Of a stretch of 64,000 nt of DNA, positions 25,711 to 33,798 are shown in pieces. The notes beneath the pieces were generated by a model. It was not told the DNA's origin and did not search any database. It saw nothing but the letters and a program-made list of their open reading frames with translations. The position numbers and the translations under genes were made by a program. The DNA comes from Burkholderia diffusa (lineage in GTDB: Bacteria > Pseudomonadota > Gammaproteobacteria > Burkholderiales > Burkholderiaceae), in NCBI RefSeq assembly GCF_001718315.1, contig NZ_CP013364.1:248001-312000 (forward strand), read 5' to 3'. Numbering within the stretch: position 1 is the stretch's first letter; each line of letters starts with the position of its first letter.

Positions 25711-26037
25711 ATGAATATGTCTTTCCGGTTGCCCATGGCACTACAGGGGCACGAGCACGAACGGTTCGAGATTGGCGAGCAGGACGATGAATCGTTTGCG
25801 GCGCGTCAGATCGACTTCATTTGCGCGCTTTACGGGCGGGCCGAATACCTCCGGGCATGCGGTCGCGAGAACCCGATCGGAGACGCGTTCCTGGCCGGTT
25901 TGGTGAACGTGCTCGAAGCGCTCGAGCTCAACTCCCCGGACGACGCACAAGGGTGTCTGGCGAGGCTGCAGCAGATCATCGACGCCGTGTTCGCGTGTCG
26001 CGTCCGGACGGCCGAGCCGAGCGCGCCGAACGTCTGA
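25711..26037 (+). CDS. Small protein of unknown function
   Basis: 108 residues starting MNMSFRLPMALQGH, acidic and helical (FICALYGRAEYLRACGRE, VNVLEALELN). GAGG lies 8 bases before this ATG; a GTG at 25627 gives a longer form without a better site. No family recognised. It converges on the regulator at 26056 with an 18-base gap. Confidence 0.5.
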   Translation: MNMSFRLPMALQGHEHERFEIGEQDDESFAARQIDFICALYGRAEYLRACGRENPIGDAFLAGLVNVLEALELNSPDDAQGCLARLQQIIDAVFACRVRTAEPSAPNV

Positions 26038-26055
26038 GAGGCGTCGAGAACCGTA

Positions 26056-27072
26056 TTACCTGATGCCGAACATGCGCGCGTCGTTTCGCTTGAGGACGCG
26101 ATGACATTCGCACGCACGATGCTCGATCGCGGCGCGATCAAGTATCGTGATCAGGCCGGGGCGATAACGGATTGCCCCGTCAGCCTCCAGTCTCCGCAAC
26201 TCCCCGGATGCAAGCGCGCCGTTGACCCCGAGGACGCCCGGAAACACTTTCCTGCTGACCTGGACGGTATCGGAATCCAGTCGGTCGAGCGTTTGCAGAA
26301 GCCAACGGCAGAGTTGCTCCAGCGGTGAGTGATGATGTCCGCACACGGCGATCTGCGACATCTGGGCGAGCAGGGCCTGCGTGTAACGGAGCAGCAGTCG
26401 CTGGAAATTGCCCGCACGTGAGAATTCGCGCCTGGCGACCTCGGCATCGAGCCGGTAGGCGTACCCCGCCTCTTGTACGATCACACGATTCGACGCACGC
26501 GGCTCGCCGATACACGCGGGCAATCCGACGAGCCCGTCGTTGCCCACCATCGCGAGGCCGACCGGTGTGCCGGTCTTCGTGGAATGGAAAATGACGCACG
26601 CTGCCGTGGTGGGCAGATAAACCTGATTAAGGATTTCGCCCTGCCTGTGCAGGACTTGCCCGAGCGCGAGCTCCACGGGCACCAGATGCGGTACGAGCCG
26701 GTCTAGTTCACCGTCCGACAGGGCCGCCAGCAACCTGTTGGCCGAGGGCGCCGCGTCGGATGCGTGATTTTCGGCAGGACCGCAGTGAACCGACGGTGTG
26801 CCGCGCGCCACGCGGGCAACGAGTTCGAGGTGCTGCTGGATCAGCGTCTCGCGGTTCTTTTCCGGCAGAAGACTGAGCACCGCGGAGCGGACGTCGTCGT
26901 GGCCAAGTGCATCCAGGATGCGCAGTTTGGACAGCGTGCCCAGGTCACTCTTGCCCGTGCGCCATGCCGAGATTTGCGCGCGGGTGAGGGCGAGCGCTTC
27001 GGCGAGCCGGGCGTCGCTGTGGTAGCTGCCCAGCTTCTTTACTTCGTCGAATAATGCATACCAGTCGTGCAC
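26056..27072 (-). CDS. XRE-type HTH fused to a Crp/Fnr-family effector domain
   Basis: About 338 residues. Residues about 5-70 form a Cro/cI-like helix-turn-helix (DARLAEALALTRAQISAWRT, followed by GKSDLGTL). Residues about 110-330 are Crp/Fnr-like: a cyclic-nucleotide-binding-type barrel (ALGQVLHRQGEILNQVYLP, GLVGLPACIG), a dimerisation helix, and a C-terminal region ending IRYRPGLITILDRAAIEHRACEC. The usual C-terminal HTH is poorly conserved (FPGVLGVNGALAS). There is no FNR cysteine cluster. The GTG at 27072 is preferred because a -10 (TATAAA) lies too close to a GTG at 27132. A two-HTH regulator is unusual. Confidence 0.75.
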   Translation of the reverse strand: MHDWYALFDEVKKLGSYHSDARLAEALALTRAQISAWRTGKSDLGTLSKLRILDALGHDDVRSAVLSLLPEKNRETLIQQHLELVARVARGTPSVHCGPAENHASDAAPSANRLLAALSDGELDRLVPHLVPVELALGQVLHRQGEILNQVYLPTTAACVIFHSTKTGTPVGLAMVGNDGLVGLPACIGEPRASNRVIVQEAGYAYRLDAEVARREFSRAGNFQRLLLRYTQALLAQMSQIAVCGHHHSPLEQLCRWLLQTLDRLDSDTVQVSRKVFPGVLGVNGALASGELRRLEADGAIRYRPGLITILDRAAIEHRACECHRVLKRNDARMFGIR

Positions 27073-27249
27073 GATGTTCAGCCTGCGACGCAGTCCTGTC
27101 GAGATGGCAACAGGGGATCGGATCAGGCGCACATTTATAGCATAAATGGCGCATCGATCCTTGATCTCGCGGCAGGATTCTGCTGGACCGGACGATTCCC
27201 GCGTGTGACGGCGCGCACTCGACCGTACCGGATTGGAATGAAGGCAGGG

Positions 27250-28464
27250 TCACGTGATGCCCGTGCGCGGCCGGCTGTCTTCCGAGCGGGCGAATGCCGC
27301 CTGGAGTACGGGGTGCACGTCGGTGCGCCAGCGCTCGCCGGTAAAGAGCCCGTAGTGATCGCAATCGTCGATGTCGGCGCGTTGCCGCGCATCCGCTGCG
27401 AGACCGCTGCACATGGCCAGCGCGGCATGCGTCTGGCCCGCACCGGTGACTGCATCGCACTTGCCTTCGACGGTCAGCAACACGATCGAGCGCAACGCGG
27501 CGGGCTCGACCCGCTGGCCGTGAACGTGCCACGTTCCATTCGCCAGGCACGTTCGCTGGAAAACGATGTCGACCGTATCGAGGAAATACTCGGCGGGCAT
27601 GTCGAGGAGCGTCAGGTATTCCCGCAGCGCCCGGCGTGCGCTTGCGAGTTCGTCCGTGGCGCCGCTCGACGCCGCGCGCCGATAGCGATCGACCAGCGCC
27701 ATGTAGCGTTGCGGATAGGTGACCGCGATCTCGGCACGCTGCAGATAGGCGGGAAATACCTGTCGCCCGTATCCGGCGAAGCCGTGCGGCACCGTATCGA
27801 TCAGCGTGGCGCGACACCAGGCGAGCGAGTGCGAGCGGGCCGCGGTGCCGAGCGCGCTCGGGTTGATGCGAGCATCGAGGGGGCCGCCGATCAACGTCAG
27901 GCTCGCCGGCAGCGCGACATCGCGTTGCGCGCGCAGTGCGATGGCGCCGAGCGACGGAAACGTCGCCTGGCACACCGCGACGACGTGCATCGGCCGGGCG
28001 TCGGCCACCAGGGTATCGATGAAGCGGTCGAGCATCGACACGTATTCGTCGAGGCCGAATCGGCCCGCGTCGCACGGCACGTCGCGCGCATCGATCCAGT
28101 CGGTGATGCACACGTCACCGTCGACAAGCAGGGTCTCGACCGTCTCCCGCATCATCACGGCCGCATGGCCGGCCAGCGGCACGCAGAGCAGGATCACGCG
28201 TCGCGCGCCTGCGCGCGCGAAGCGGCGCAACGTGCAAAACGGCGTGCGCGCGACGATCGACTCGTCGACGTCGGCGCGACGGCCGTCCACGTCGACCGAA
28301 TCGATGGCGAACCGTGGTGCGTCGGCCTGGACGTCGAGCAGAGGTTCAACCAGGTCGGCGTAGCACGACGCCGCGGCATCGGGCCAAAGACCGCGTGTGA
28401 ACCGCGCCGCCGCGCTCCACGTCCGCAACCATTGCCGTTGTCGTTCGATCAGGTCATACCACAT
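27250..28464 (-). CDS. phaZ: Intracellular polyhydroxyalkanoate depolymerase
   Basis: About 404 residues of the PHB depolymerase (intracellular, PhaZ) family. It starts MWYDLIERQRQWLRTW, like the PhaZ N-terminus that opens with a Tyr-rich helix. The alpha/beta-hydrolase nucleophile region is HVVAVCQATFPSLGA (Cys as nucleophile, as in PhaZ1 and PhaC), with Asp in DWIDARDVP and the C-terminal His in DCDHYGLFTGERW. It releases hydroxybutyrate from storage granules. The FNR box at 28532 lies in the divergent region shared with the flavodoxin gene. Confidence 0.85.
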   Translation of the reverse strand: MWYDLIERQRQWLRTWSAAARFTRGLWPDAAASCYADLVEPLLDVQADAPRFAIDSVDVDGRRADVDESIVARTPFCTLRRFARAGARRVILLCVPLAGHAAVMMRETVETLLVDGDVCITDWIDARDVPCDAGRFGLDEYVSMLDRFIDTLVADARPMHVVAVCQATFPSLGAIALRAQRDVALPASLTLIGGPLDARINPSALGTAARSHSLAWCRATLIDTVPHGFAGYGRQVFPAYLQRAEIAVTYPQRYMALVDRYRRAASSGATDELASARRALREYLTLLDMPAEYFLDTVDIVFQRTCLANGTWHVHGQRVEPAALRSIVLLTVEGKCDAVTGAGQTHAALAMCSGLAADARQRADIDDCDHYGLFTGERWRTDVHPVLQAAFARSEDSRPRTGIT

Positions 28465-28531
28465 GACGCACGGGCGGAAAACCGCCGGGAATTCGGACAA
28501 ACCTACTGTCGCCGGATCGTGCGGCGACGGG

Positions 28532-28545
28532 TTGACCTGCATCAG
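28532..28545. promoter_or_regulatory. FNR/ANR box TTGACCTGCATCAG, divergent
   Basis: 13 of 14 positions fit the FNR pattern. On the plus strand, CATAAG at 28566-28571 is a -10 at class II distance for the flavodoxin gene. On the minus strand only a weak -10 is seen, but the location fits a 30-40 base leader for phaZ. Confidence 0.75.
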
Positions 28546-28615
28546 TGTCGCGCCGATCGCGGGTGCATAAGCTGGTCTACGCATCAAGGACGGATGCACA
28601 CGGACGGAGTCGAAC

Positions 28616-29149
28616 ATGGACGCATCTCGACGCATGCTCGTCGTTTTCTATTCGCGCAGTGAAACGACGGCGGCGATTGCACACCAGCTTGCCGCCGAGC
28701 TTGGCGCGGATTGCGAGCGGCTGCGGGAAGCCGACGATCGGCGGCGGACGGGGGCCATCGGCTTCCTGCGTTCGCTCGTGGACGTGATCCGCGACCGTGC
28801 CGTGGACCTGCGGCCGACGATCTGTTCGCCGTCGGCATACGATGCGGTCGTGATAGGCACGCCGGTCTGGGCGGGCCGCGCATCGACGCCGGTTTCGACC
28901 TGGCTGGCGCGGCACGGGAGCGAACTGCGCGCGACCGCATTCTTTTGCACGATGGGCCGGCGCGGCGACCTGACGGCATTCGGGCAGATGCAGGCACTGG
29001 CGCGGCAAGCGCCGCTCGCGACTTGCGCGATTTCCGGGCGCGATATCGGTCGCGGCCTGGCCGCCCGAAAGCTCGCGCGTTTTGCGCGGTCGATCGCCCG
29101 CCGGCTTGCCGCCGGCGAACGGCACACGAGCGCGGAGCAGGCAACGTGA
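28616..29149 (+). CDS. Flavodoxin-family protein
   Basis: 177 residues. MLVVFYSRSETTAAIAHQLA is the FMN phosphate-binding loop, and YDAVVIGTPVWAGRASTP is the second FMN loop. It is likely an FMN electron carrier or NAD(P)H:quinone reductase-type protein. Its stop overlaps the start of the FAD-reductase/patatin gene (GTGA, 29146-29149), so the two are translationally coupled and probably work together. Confidence 0.85.
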   Translation: MDASRRMLVVFYSRSETTAAIAHQLAAELGADCERLREADDRRRTGAIGFLRSLVDVIRDRAVDLRPTICSPSAYDAVVIGTPVWAGRASTPVSTWLARHGSELRATAFFCTMGRRGDLTAFGQMQALARQAPLATCAISGRDIGRGLAARKLARFARSIARRLAAGERHTSAEQAT

Positions 29150-31479
29150 CGGCGCGGTCGGGGGGCGAGCGCGACTACGATCATGTGCTGGTCGGCGGCG
29201 GCATCGCCGGCGTGTCCGCCGCGCATGCGTTGCGGCGCGAAGATCCGTTCGCTCGTATCGCGATCCTGTGCGGCGAACACGTGCTTCCGTATCAGAGACA
29301 GCCGCTGACGAAGGAATTCCTCGCGGGAAACGTTGCCCCGGCGGCAATCGCGATCCACCCGGCAGGGTTCTACGAGATGCGCAGGATCGACCTGCATCTG
29401 GGCGCAAGGGTTGCGTCGGTCGACTGCGGTACGCACGTCGTCAGGCTGGAGGATGGCGCCCCGATACGGTACGGCAAGCTGCTGATCGCGACCGGTGCGG
29501 CGCCGCGACGCCTGACGGTCCCGGGGGCAACGCTGGCGGGCATCGGTCACCTTCACGATCTCGACGACGCGCTTGCGCTTCGCGACAACGCCGCCCGGCA
29601 CCGACGCCTGCTGGTCTTGGGCGGGGGCTTCACGGGTATCGAGGCGGCGGCCACGCTGCGCGAGCGCGGTCTGGAGGTCACGCTTGTCGAACGCTGCGAG
29701 CGGCTGTTGCCGCAACTGAATTCCGCTCGACTGTCCGATCACTTTGCCGGGTTGTGTGCGACACACGGTGTCGACGTTCGAACCGGAACGACGGTGGAGC
29801 GCTTCATCGGCACGCAATCGGTCGAGGCCGCCGTGCTCGCCGACGGCTGCGTCATCCAATGCGACCTCGTCGTGGTTGCCGTGGGCGTCGAGCCGAACTG
29901 CGGGTTTCTCGCAGGCAGCGGCATCGCGACAGCGGATGGCGTGCTTGTCGACGAATGCCTGCAAGCGTCGGACCCGGATGTCCACGCCGCCGGCGACGTC
30001 GCGCGGTTTCGCGATCCTGTATTCGGCGTGCAGAGGCGTATCGAGCATTGGGACAACGCGGTGCGCCAGGGGCGCCTTGCCGCCAGGAACATGCGCGGCG
30101 CGCGCCTGCCTTATCGCGATGTGTCGATTTTCTACGGAAATGTATTCGATGTGCCGTACAACTTCCTCGGCAACGCTGCCGATGCGACCGAAGTCGTCGA
30201 ACAGGGCCGGTTCCCGCATGCTCCGTATTCGTTGCTCTATCTGAGACATCATGTCCTGCGTGCGGTGTTCTCGATCGGTGTGCGCGCGGACGAAATGACC
30301 GCTGCCGAGGAGACGATCCGCCATCGGGTCAATCTCGGCGCGCAAGTCGAGGCCGCGACGCACGGCGGATTGCGGCTGCGCGAGCTGCCTGCGCAAACGG
30401 TCCTGATCCTGCAGGGCGGCGGTGCGCTCGGCGCATTCGAAAGCGGCGCGATCGCCGCGCTCGAGGCGCGGGGCGTTCGTCCGGATGTGGTCGCGGCCGT
30501 GTCGATCGGCGCGTTCAACGGCGCGATCGCCGCGAGCCATCCCGGGCATGCGGCCGAAGCACTCGACGCATTCTGGCGCGAATTGTCGATAAGGAGTCCG
30601 GTGGGTGTTCCATCGTGCGCCTATGCGGAACATGCGTTGCTCGCGTGGCACGTCGCGCTGTTCGGCGTTCCGAATTTCCTGCGGCCACATTGGTGGCCTG
30701 ACGGGATTCCGCCGCCCGGGCTTGCTCCGTGGTGGACGAGTTGCTACGACACCCAACCAATGCTCGCGCTGCTGCGCCGCCATGTCGATTTCGATGCCCT
30801 GGCGGGCAGCGCCACGCGCCTGCTGCTCGGAGCCGTGGACGTGGAAAGCGGGGAGCGGCGCATCTTCGACAGCTATGTCGATCGCATCACGCCCGAGCAT
30901 TTGCTCGCCAGCGGCAGCCTGCCGCCCGCGATGCCATGGACGCAAATCGATGGTCGTGCTTACTGGGATGGCGGCATCATCAGCAACTCGCCGCTCGATC
31001 TCGTGATCGAACGATGCGGGCGGATAGCAGGGCGCGTGTTCGTCGTCGATCTGTTTTCCGGGTCGCGCCCGTTACCGTCGAACCTGCTCGAGGTCATGTT
31101 GCGGCGCGACGAGATCGTCTACGCCGATCGGGTTCGCAACGACCTGCGGTTCGAGGAAAACGCGAACGATTTTCGCGATCTCGTCGAACGTATCACCAGC
31201 CGGCTCGATCCCGAAACGGCGGCGCGCATGCGACAACTCCCGGAATACATACGGCTGATGGGGAATCGTGCGCCCGTTCGGGTCTTCCGGATCGCGCTGG
31301 ATCGCCTCGCCGGAGGCCGGGATACGTTCGCGCGCGACTTCGATTTTTCCGATACATCGATTGCGACGCTGTTCGAGCTCGGCCGCACCGCGGCGCTCGG
31401 GGTGCTCGCATCCGATGCGACGGAACCGCTCGGAGGCGCCGCCGGCCACCCTGGTCGAGCGAGGCCACCAGCGCCTTGA
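29146..31479 (+). CDS. FAD-dependent reductase fused to a patatin-like phospholipase
   Basis: 777 residues in one frame. Residues about 1-400 are a ferredoxin/rubredoxin reductase-type oxidoreductase: FAD site GGGIAGVSAAHAL, NAD(P)H site LGGGFTGIEAAATL, and second FAD motif VHAAGDVARF. Residues about 415-720 are a patatin-like lipase of the DUF3734 type: oxyanion loop ILQGGGALGAFESGA, nucleophile elbow AVSIGAFNGA (the first Gly of GxSxG is Ala), and catalytic Asp in DGGIISNSP. GTG start overlapping the flavodoxin stop. The last about 15 residues (GHPGRARPPAP) are antisense to a GYD remnant and look like readthrough. Role inferred: redox-linked lipid or polymer breakdown. Confidence 0.85.
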   Translation: MTARSGGERDYDHVLVGGGIAGVSAAHALRREDPFARIAILCGEHVLPYQRQPLTKEFLAGNVAPAAIAIHPAGFYEMRRIDLHLGARVASVDCGTHVVRLEDGAPIRYGKLLIATGAAPRRLTVPGATLAGIGHLHDLDDALALRDNAARHRRLLVLGGGFTGIEAAATLRERGLEVTLVERCERLLPQLNSARLSDHFAGLCATHGVDVRTGTTVERFIGTQSVEAAVLADGCVIQCDLVVVAVGVEPNCGFLAGSGIATADGVLVDECLQASDPDVHAAGDVARFRDPVFGVQRRIEHWDNAVRQGRLAARNMRGARLPYRDVSIFYGNVFDVPYNFLGNAADATEVVEQGRFPHAPYSLLYLRHHVLRAVFSIGVRADEMTAAEETIRHRVNLGAQVEAATHGGLRLRELPAQTVLILQGGGALGAFESGAIAALEARGVRPDVVAAVSIGAFNGAIAASHPGHAAEALDAFWRELSIRSPVGVPSCAYAEHALLAWHVALFGVPNFLRPHWWPDGIPPPGLAPWWTSCYDTQPMLALLRRHVDFDALAGSATRLLLGAVDVESGERRIFDSYVDRITPEHLLASGSLPPAMPWTQIDGRAYWDGGIISNSPLDLVIERCGRIAGRVFVVDLFSGSRPLPSNLLEVMLRRDEIVYADRVRNDLRFEENANDFRDLVERITSRLDPETAARMRQLPEYIRLMGNRAPVRVFRIALDRLAGGRDTFARDFDFSDTSIATLFELGRTAALGVLASDATEPLGGAAGHPGRARPPAP

Positions 31480-31750
31480 ACGCCTTCCACTCCACGGCGA
31501 GGAGGACTTCGACGCTCGCGTGGCCCAGTGTGCGCATGTCGGTGGAAATTTCGAAGGCGGTGTCCAGATCCGGGGCGGTGAAAATGTCGAGATAGTCTTG
31601 GGAACCCACCAATGCGAAATTGTGCAGCCATTCGATCTGACCGCACGTTTTCTACAATCGGCGGACGGCGTGATGCTCGAGCTCGGCCAGTTTCTACGGC
31701 CTCCTGACTGCGTCCGGCGACAGGCGTGTGAGCATGACAAAGGCGGGCAT
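31458..31750 (-). pseudogene. GYD-domain protein gene with two in-frame amber codons
   Basis: From the ATG at 31750 the frame reads MPAFVMLTRLSPDAVRRP, then TAG (31694-31696), then KLAELEHHAVRRL, then TAG (31652-31654), then KTCGQIEWLHNFALVGSQDY and a long open stretch through YLDIFTAPDLDTAFEIST. All of it is in one frame and matches the small GYD family. Each TAG is one substitution from a Gln, Glu or Lys codon. The 3' end runs into the convergent patatin-fusion gene and seems truncated. A pseudogene is the simplest reading. Confidence 0.8.
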
Positions 31751-31800
31751 GGCGAATCCTCGGCGTGTCGCTCTGCACAGGAGCCGGGAATGGGCGGCGA

Positions 31801-32220
31801 TCACGCGACCGACGAAGTGCGTGCCGGACGTCGGCCGGACGAACACGATGGTCCCATCCCTTGGCCGAACCACGGAATCTCGGCACCGAGCGACGCGACA
31901 TACCGTGTCCAGCCCCCAGGGTTGTCGGCGAACAGCCACGCGCATACGGGCTCGGCGAGCGCATCGCGGTCGAGCGGTTCGTCGAGCAATAGTTGCGGCC
32001 ACAGGCAGTACGCGTGGAGGACCGCGCGCGTGAACTCGCGCACGGTCATGTGCGCGAACACCTGGTTCAGCAGTGGGATGTCCGCGAGCATCGGCTGCGC
32101 GGCAAGTAGCGAATCGAGCGTCCTGTCATCCGGTTCGTATTCGAGCACGCAACTGAGCGTTCGCAGAATGCTGCCGAGGTGCACGAGCAAGGCGCGGCGA
32201 GCTTCGGTTTCGTTTGGCAT
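31801..32220 (-). CDS. FNR-controlled protein of unknown function
   Basis: 139 residues, starting MPNETEARRALLVHLG. Mostly helical (SILRTLSCVLEYEPDDRTLD, LNQVFAHMTVREFTRAVLHA) with a Trp-rich end. The final SCSSGRRPARTSSVA is unlike the rest and may reflect a late frameshift. The FNR box at 32297 with a -10 (TAGATT, minus strand) places transcription start about 42 bases upstream. No family recognised. Confidence 0.55.
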   Translation of the reverse strand: MPNETEARRALLVHLGSILRTLSCVLEYEPDDRTLDSLLAAQPMLADIPLLNQVFAHMTVREFTRAVLHAYCLWPQLLLDEPLDRDALAEPVCAWLFADNPGGWTRYVASLGAEIPWFGQGMGPSCSSGRRPARTSSVA

Positions 32221-32296
32221 GGGTGGCGTCCGGAGTGGCGGAACGGATAGCTCCGCGTGTTCCCTTGAAATCTATGAGCGATATCGCGCGCGAACG

Positions 32297-32310
32297 TTGA
32301 TGGAAGTCAA
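32297..32310. promoter_or_regulatory. FNR/ANR box TTGATGGAAGTCAA
   Basis: A full consensus site. On the minus strand the -10 TAGATT (32274-32269) lies at class II spacing, serving the gene at 32220. Confidence 0.85.
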
Positions 32311-32382
32311 GCGCGGTAGTCAGGGTCCGTCCGGAAATCGGCCGTCGCGGCATTGGCCGCGCATGCGCCGCCGCCCGTGCCG

Positions 32383-32580
32383 TCAGCAAGGCGCCGCGTC
32401 GTTTCCGATCGGTGCCATGTGCGCCGCAGCCAGTATCGCGACGGCCTTGTCGTCGTCCATCTGCGAAAACGCTCGATAGAGCGCGCCGACCGAGAAGGCT
32501 TCGTCGGACTGCTCGATGCACACCACGTCGTCGGCATAGGGGCGGACTTCACATGGCGCACGCAACTTGCGCACGAGCAC
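32383..32580 (-). CDS. Probable remnant of a small gene
   Basis: A frame of 65 codons from a GTG (LVRKLRAPCEVRPYADDVVC to MAPIGNDAAPC). Composition looks protein-like, but there is no proper start; the frame stays open upstream to a TGA near 32667 without an ATG. It is probably the 3' part of a gene with a damaged 5' end. No family recognised. Confidence 0.3.
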   Translation of the reverse strand: MLVRKLRAPCEVRPYADDVVCIEQSDEAFSVGALYRAFSQMDDDKAVAILAAAHMAPIGNDAAPC

Positions 32581-32697
32581 GGCGTCGAGAGCGCCATGCA
32601 GGTGCGTTGCTGCGCGCTTGCGCGAAATCCGGTTGTTGAAGTCGGGGCACGGTCGAGCCGGCGGCCGTACCGATCATCTTCGAACCCCATGTGGCGA

Positions 32698-32913
32698 TCA
32701 AAGCCGTTCGAGCCGTGCGAGGATCTCGTCGGTCCGGCGCAGCAGCGTGCTGTTCCGCTCGGCCGTCTGCCTGACGGTATTCAGTCTTGCGCGCCAGTAC
32801 GCGGGGTCGGTTACGGATGTCTGCGTATGGAAGCAGGATCGGGTCCGCTCCAGCAGCCGAATGGATCCCTCGATGTGTGAAAGCTCGCGTTCGACGTCGC
32901 AGTACCAGTTCAT
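32698..32913 (-). CDS. Small helical protein of unknown function
   Basis: 71 residues starting MNWYCDVERELSHIEGS, helical and charged, ending RRTDEILARLERL. GGAGA lies 6 bases before the ATG at 32913; longer starts at 32943 and beyond lack a site. A weak FNR-like box (32970-32983) with CAACAT as a -10 is correctly placed upstream. Confidence 0.55.
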   Translation of the reverse strand: MNWYCDVERELSHIEGSIRLLERTRSCFHTQTSVTDPAYWRARLNTVRQTAERNSTLLRRTDEILARLERL

Positions 32914-32969
32914 GCGTGGTCTCCATTGCATTCGTTGACTCATGTTGGATTCCCGCTGTCCGTCGCGTG

Positions 32970-32983
32970 TTGATTTCACGCAA
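32970..32983. promoter_or_regulatory. Weak FNR-like box (minus strand TTGCGTGAAATCAA)
   Basis: One perfect half (ATCAA) and one 3-of-5 half. The spacing to a minus-strand -10 (CAACAT, 32947-32942) and to the gene at 32913 is that of the better boxes in this window. Confidence 0.4.
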
Positions 32984-33312
32984 TGCATCGAATTCGTCTG
33001 CTTTTTCGACGACTGAAAAACGATTCGCGGTATTGGGTCGAGCGTTTTTGACGCCGCACCGGGCGACGTGAAATTCGACGCGAAGACCTGACAAACAATC
33101 CGGCCCGGTTTCGCGAGACATGCGCATCGGTGTTTCAACGGCATTGCGTCAGACGAATCGGGGAACGTTTCGATCGCGCGCCGGCCGGATGACCTGCATC
33201 AACAACGATTGCCCGGCAGGAGCGAATATTGACGTTCTCGCATGTCGATCCCGACCGCGATCGACATGTTCCGTGCCGTCTGCGTCTTCACGTTCATGAT
33301 ACGGAAACCATC
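32984..33312. other. Divergent intergenic region
   Basis: About 330 bases between divergent small genes. It contains the FNR-type box at 33189 and no gene I can support. Confidence 0.5.
33189..33202. promoter_or_regulatory. FNR/ANR box ATGACCTGCATCAA
   Basis: 13 of 14 match the pattern. GAATAT at 33224-33229 is a plus-strand -10 at class II spacing, driving the gene at 33313. Confidence 0.65.
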
Positions 33313-33726
33313 ATGCTCGCCTCGTTTACGAACACGTCAAATCGTCAGATCATTTCGCGCTCCGAAGCATCGACGCTGAACATGTCGGCTGCCACACATC
33401 ACCAGCATCACCCGGTCGACGCCGATGGCGACTGGCTGCTGAGTCCCCACGAAATCGCGATCCTGATGGTGCTCGCCAGCGAGCCGCGGCGCCAGCAGGG
33501 CGATCCCGCCGATCTGCGCTGCCTCGTCGATCGCGGCCTCGTTCGACTGGGTGCGGCGTCGCTCGACGAGGCGCCCGCCTGCCTGTCGGCCGACGGTCGT
33601 CAGATGGTGTTGCGACTCGCCAGACGCGATCGCGTCTGGCAACGGAAAAATGTTGACGTCACGATTGCGTGGCGCGCGATCGCGTCGGAGACATTGGCCG
33701 GGATGGCTCACCACGCCGCGCGCTGA
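33313..33726 (+). CDS. FNR-controlled protein of unknown function
   Basis: About 137 residues starting MLASFTNTSNRQIISRS. The central part (WLLSPHEIAILMVLASEPRR, DLRCLVDRGLVRLGA) looks like a winged-helix-type small domain with two helices and a short hairpin. The start is uncertain: an ATG at 33382 is possible, and 33229 lies before the likely transcript start. No family recognised. Confidence 0.5.
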   Translation: MLASFTNTSNRQIISRSEASTLNMSAATHHQHHPVDADGDWLLSPHEIAILMVLASEPRRQQGDPADLRCLVDRGLVRLGAASLDEAPACLSADGRQMVLRLARRDRVWQRKNVDVTIAWRAIASETLAGMAHHAAR

Positions 33727-33736
33727 CCTGTATCAA
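33723..33736. promoter_or_regulatory. FNR/ANR box CTGACCTGTATCAA
   Basis: 13 of 14 match. It overlaps the stop of the previous gene and lies 62 bases before the BON gene. The expected -10 position holds TTACCG, a poor hexamer, so strength is uncertain. Confidence 0.6.
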
Positions 33737-33798
33737 TTCCACGCGGTGCAGCGGGAATTACCGTTGTTTTCATCGATCGCAGACAGGAGTCGATGGTC

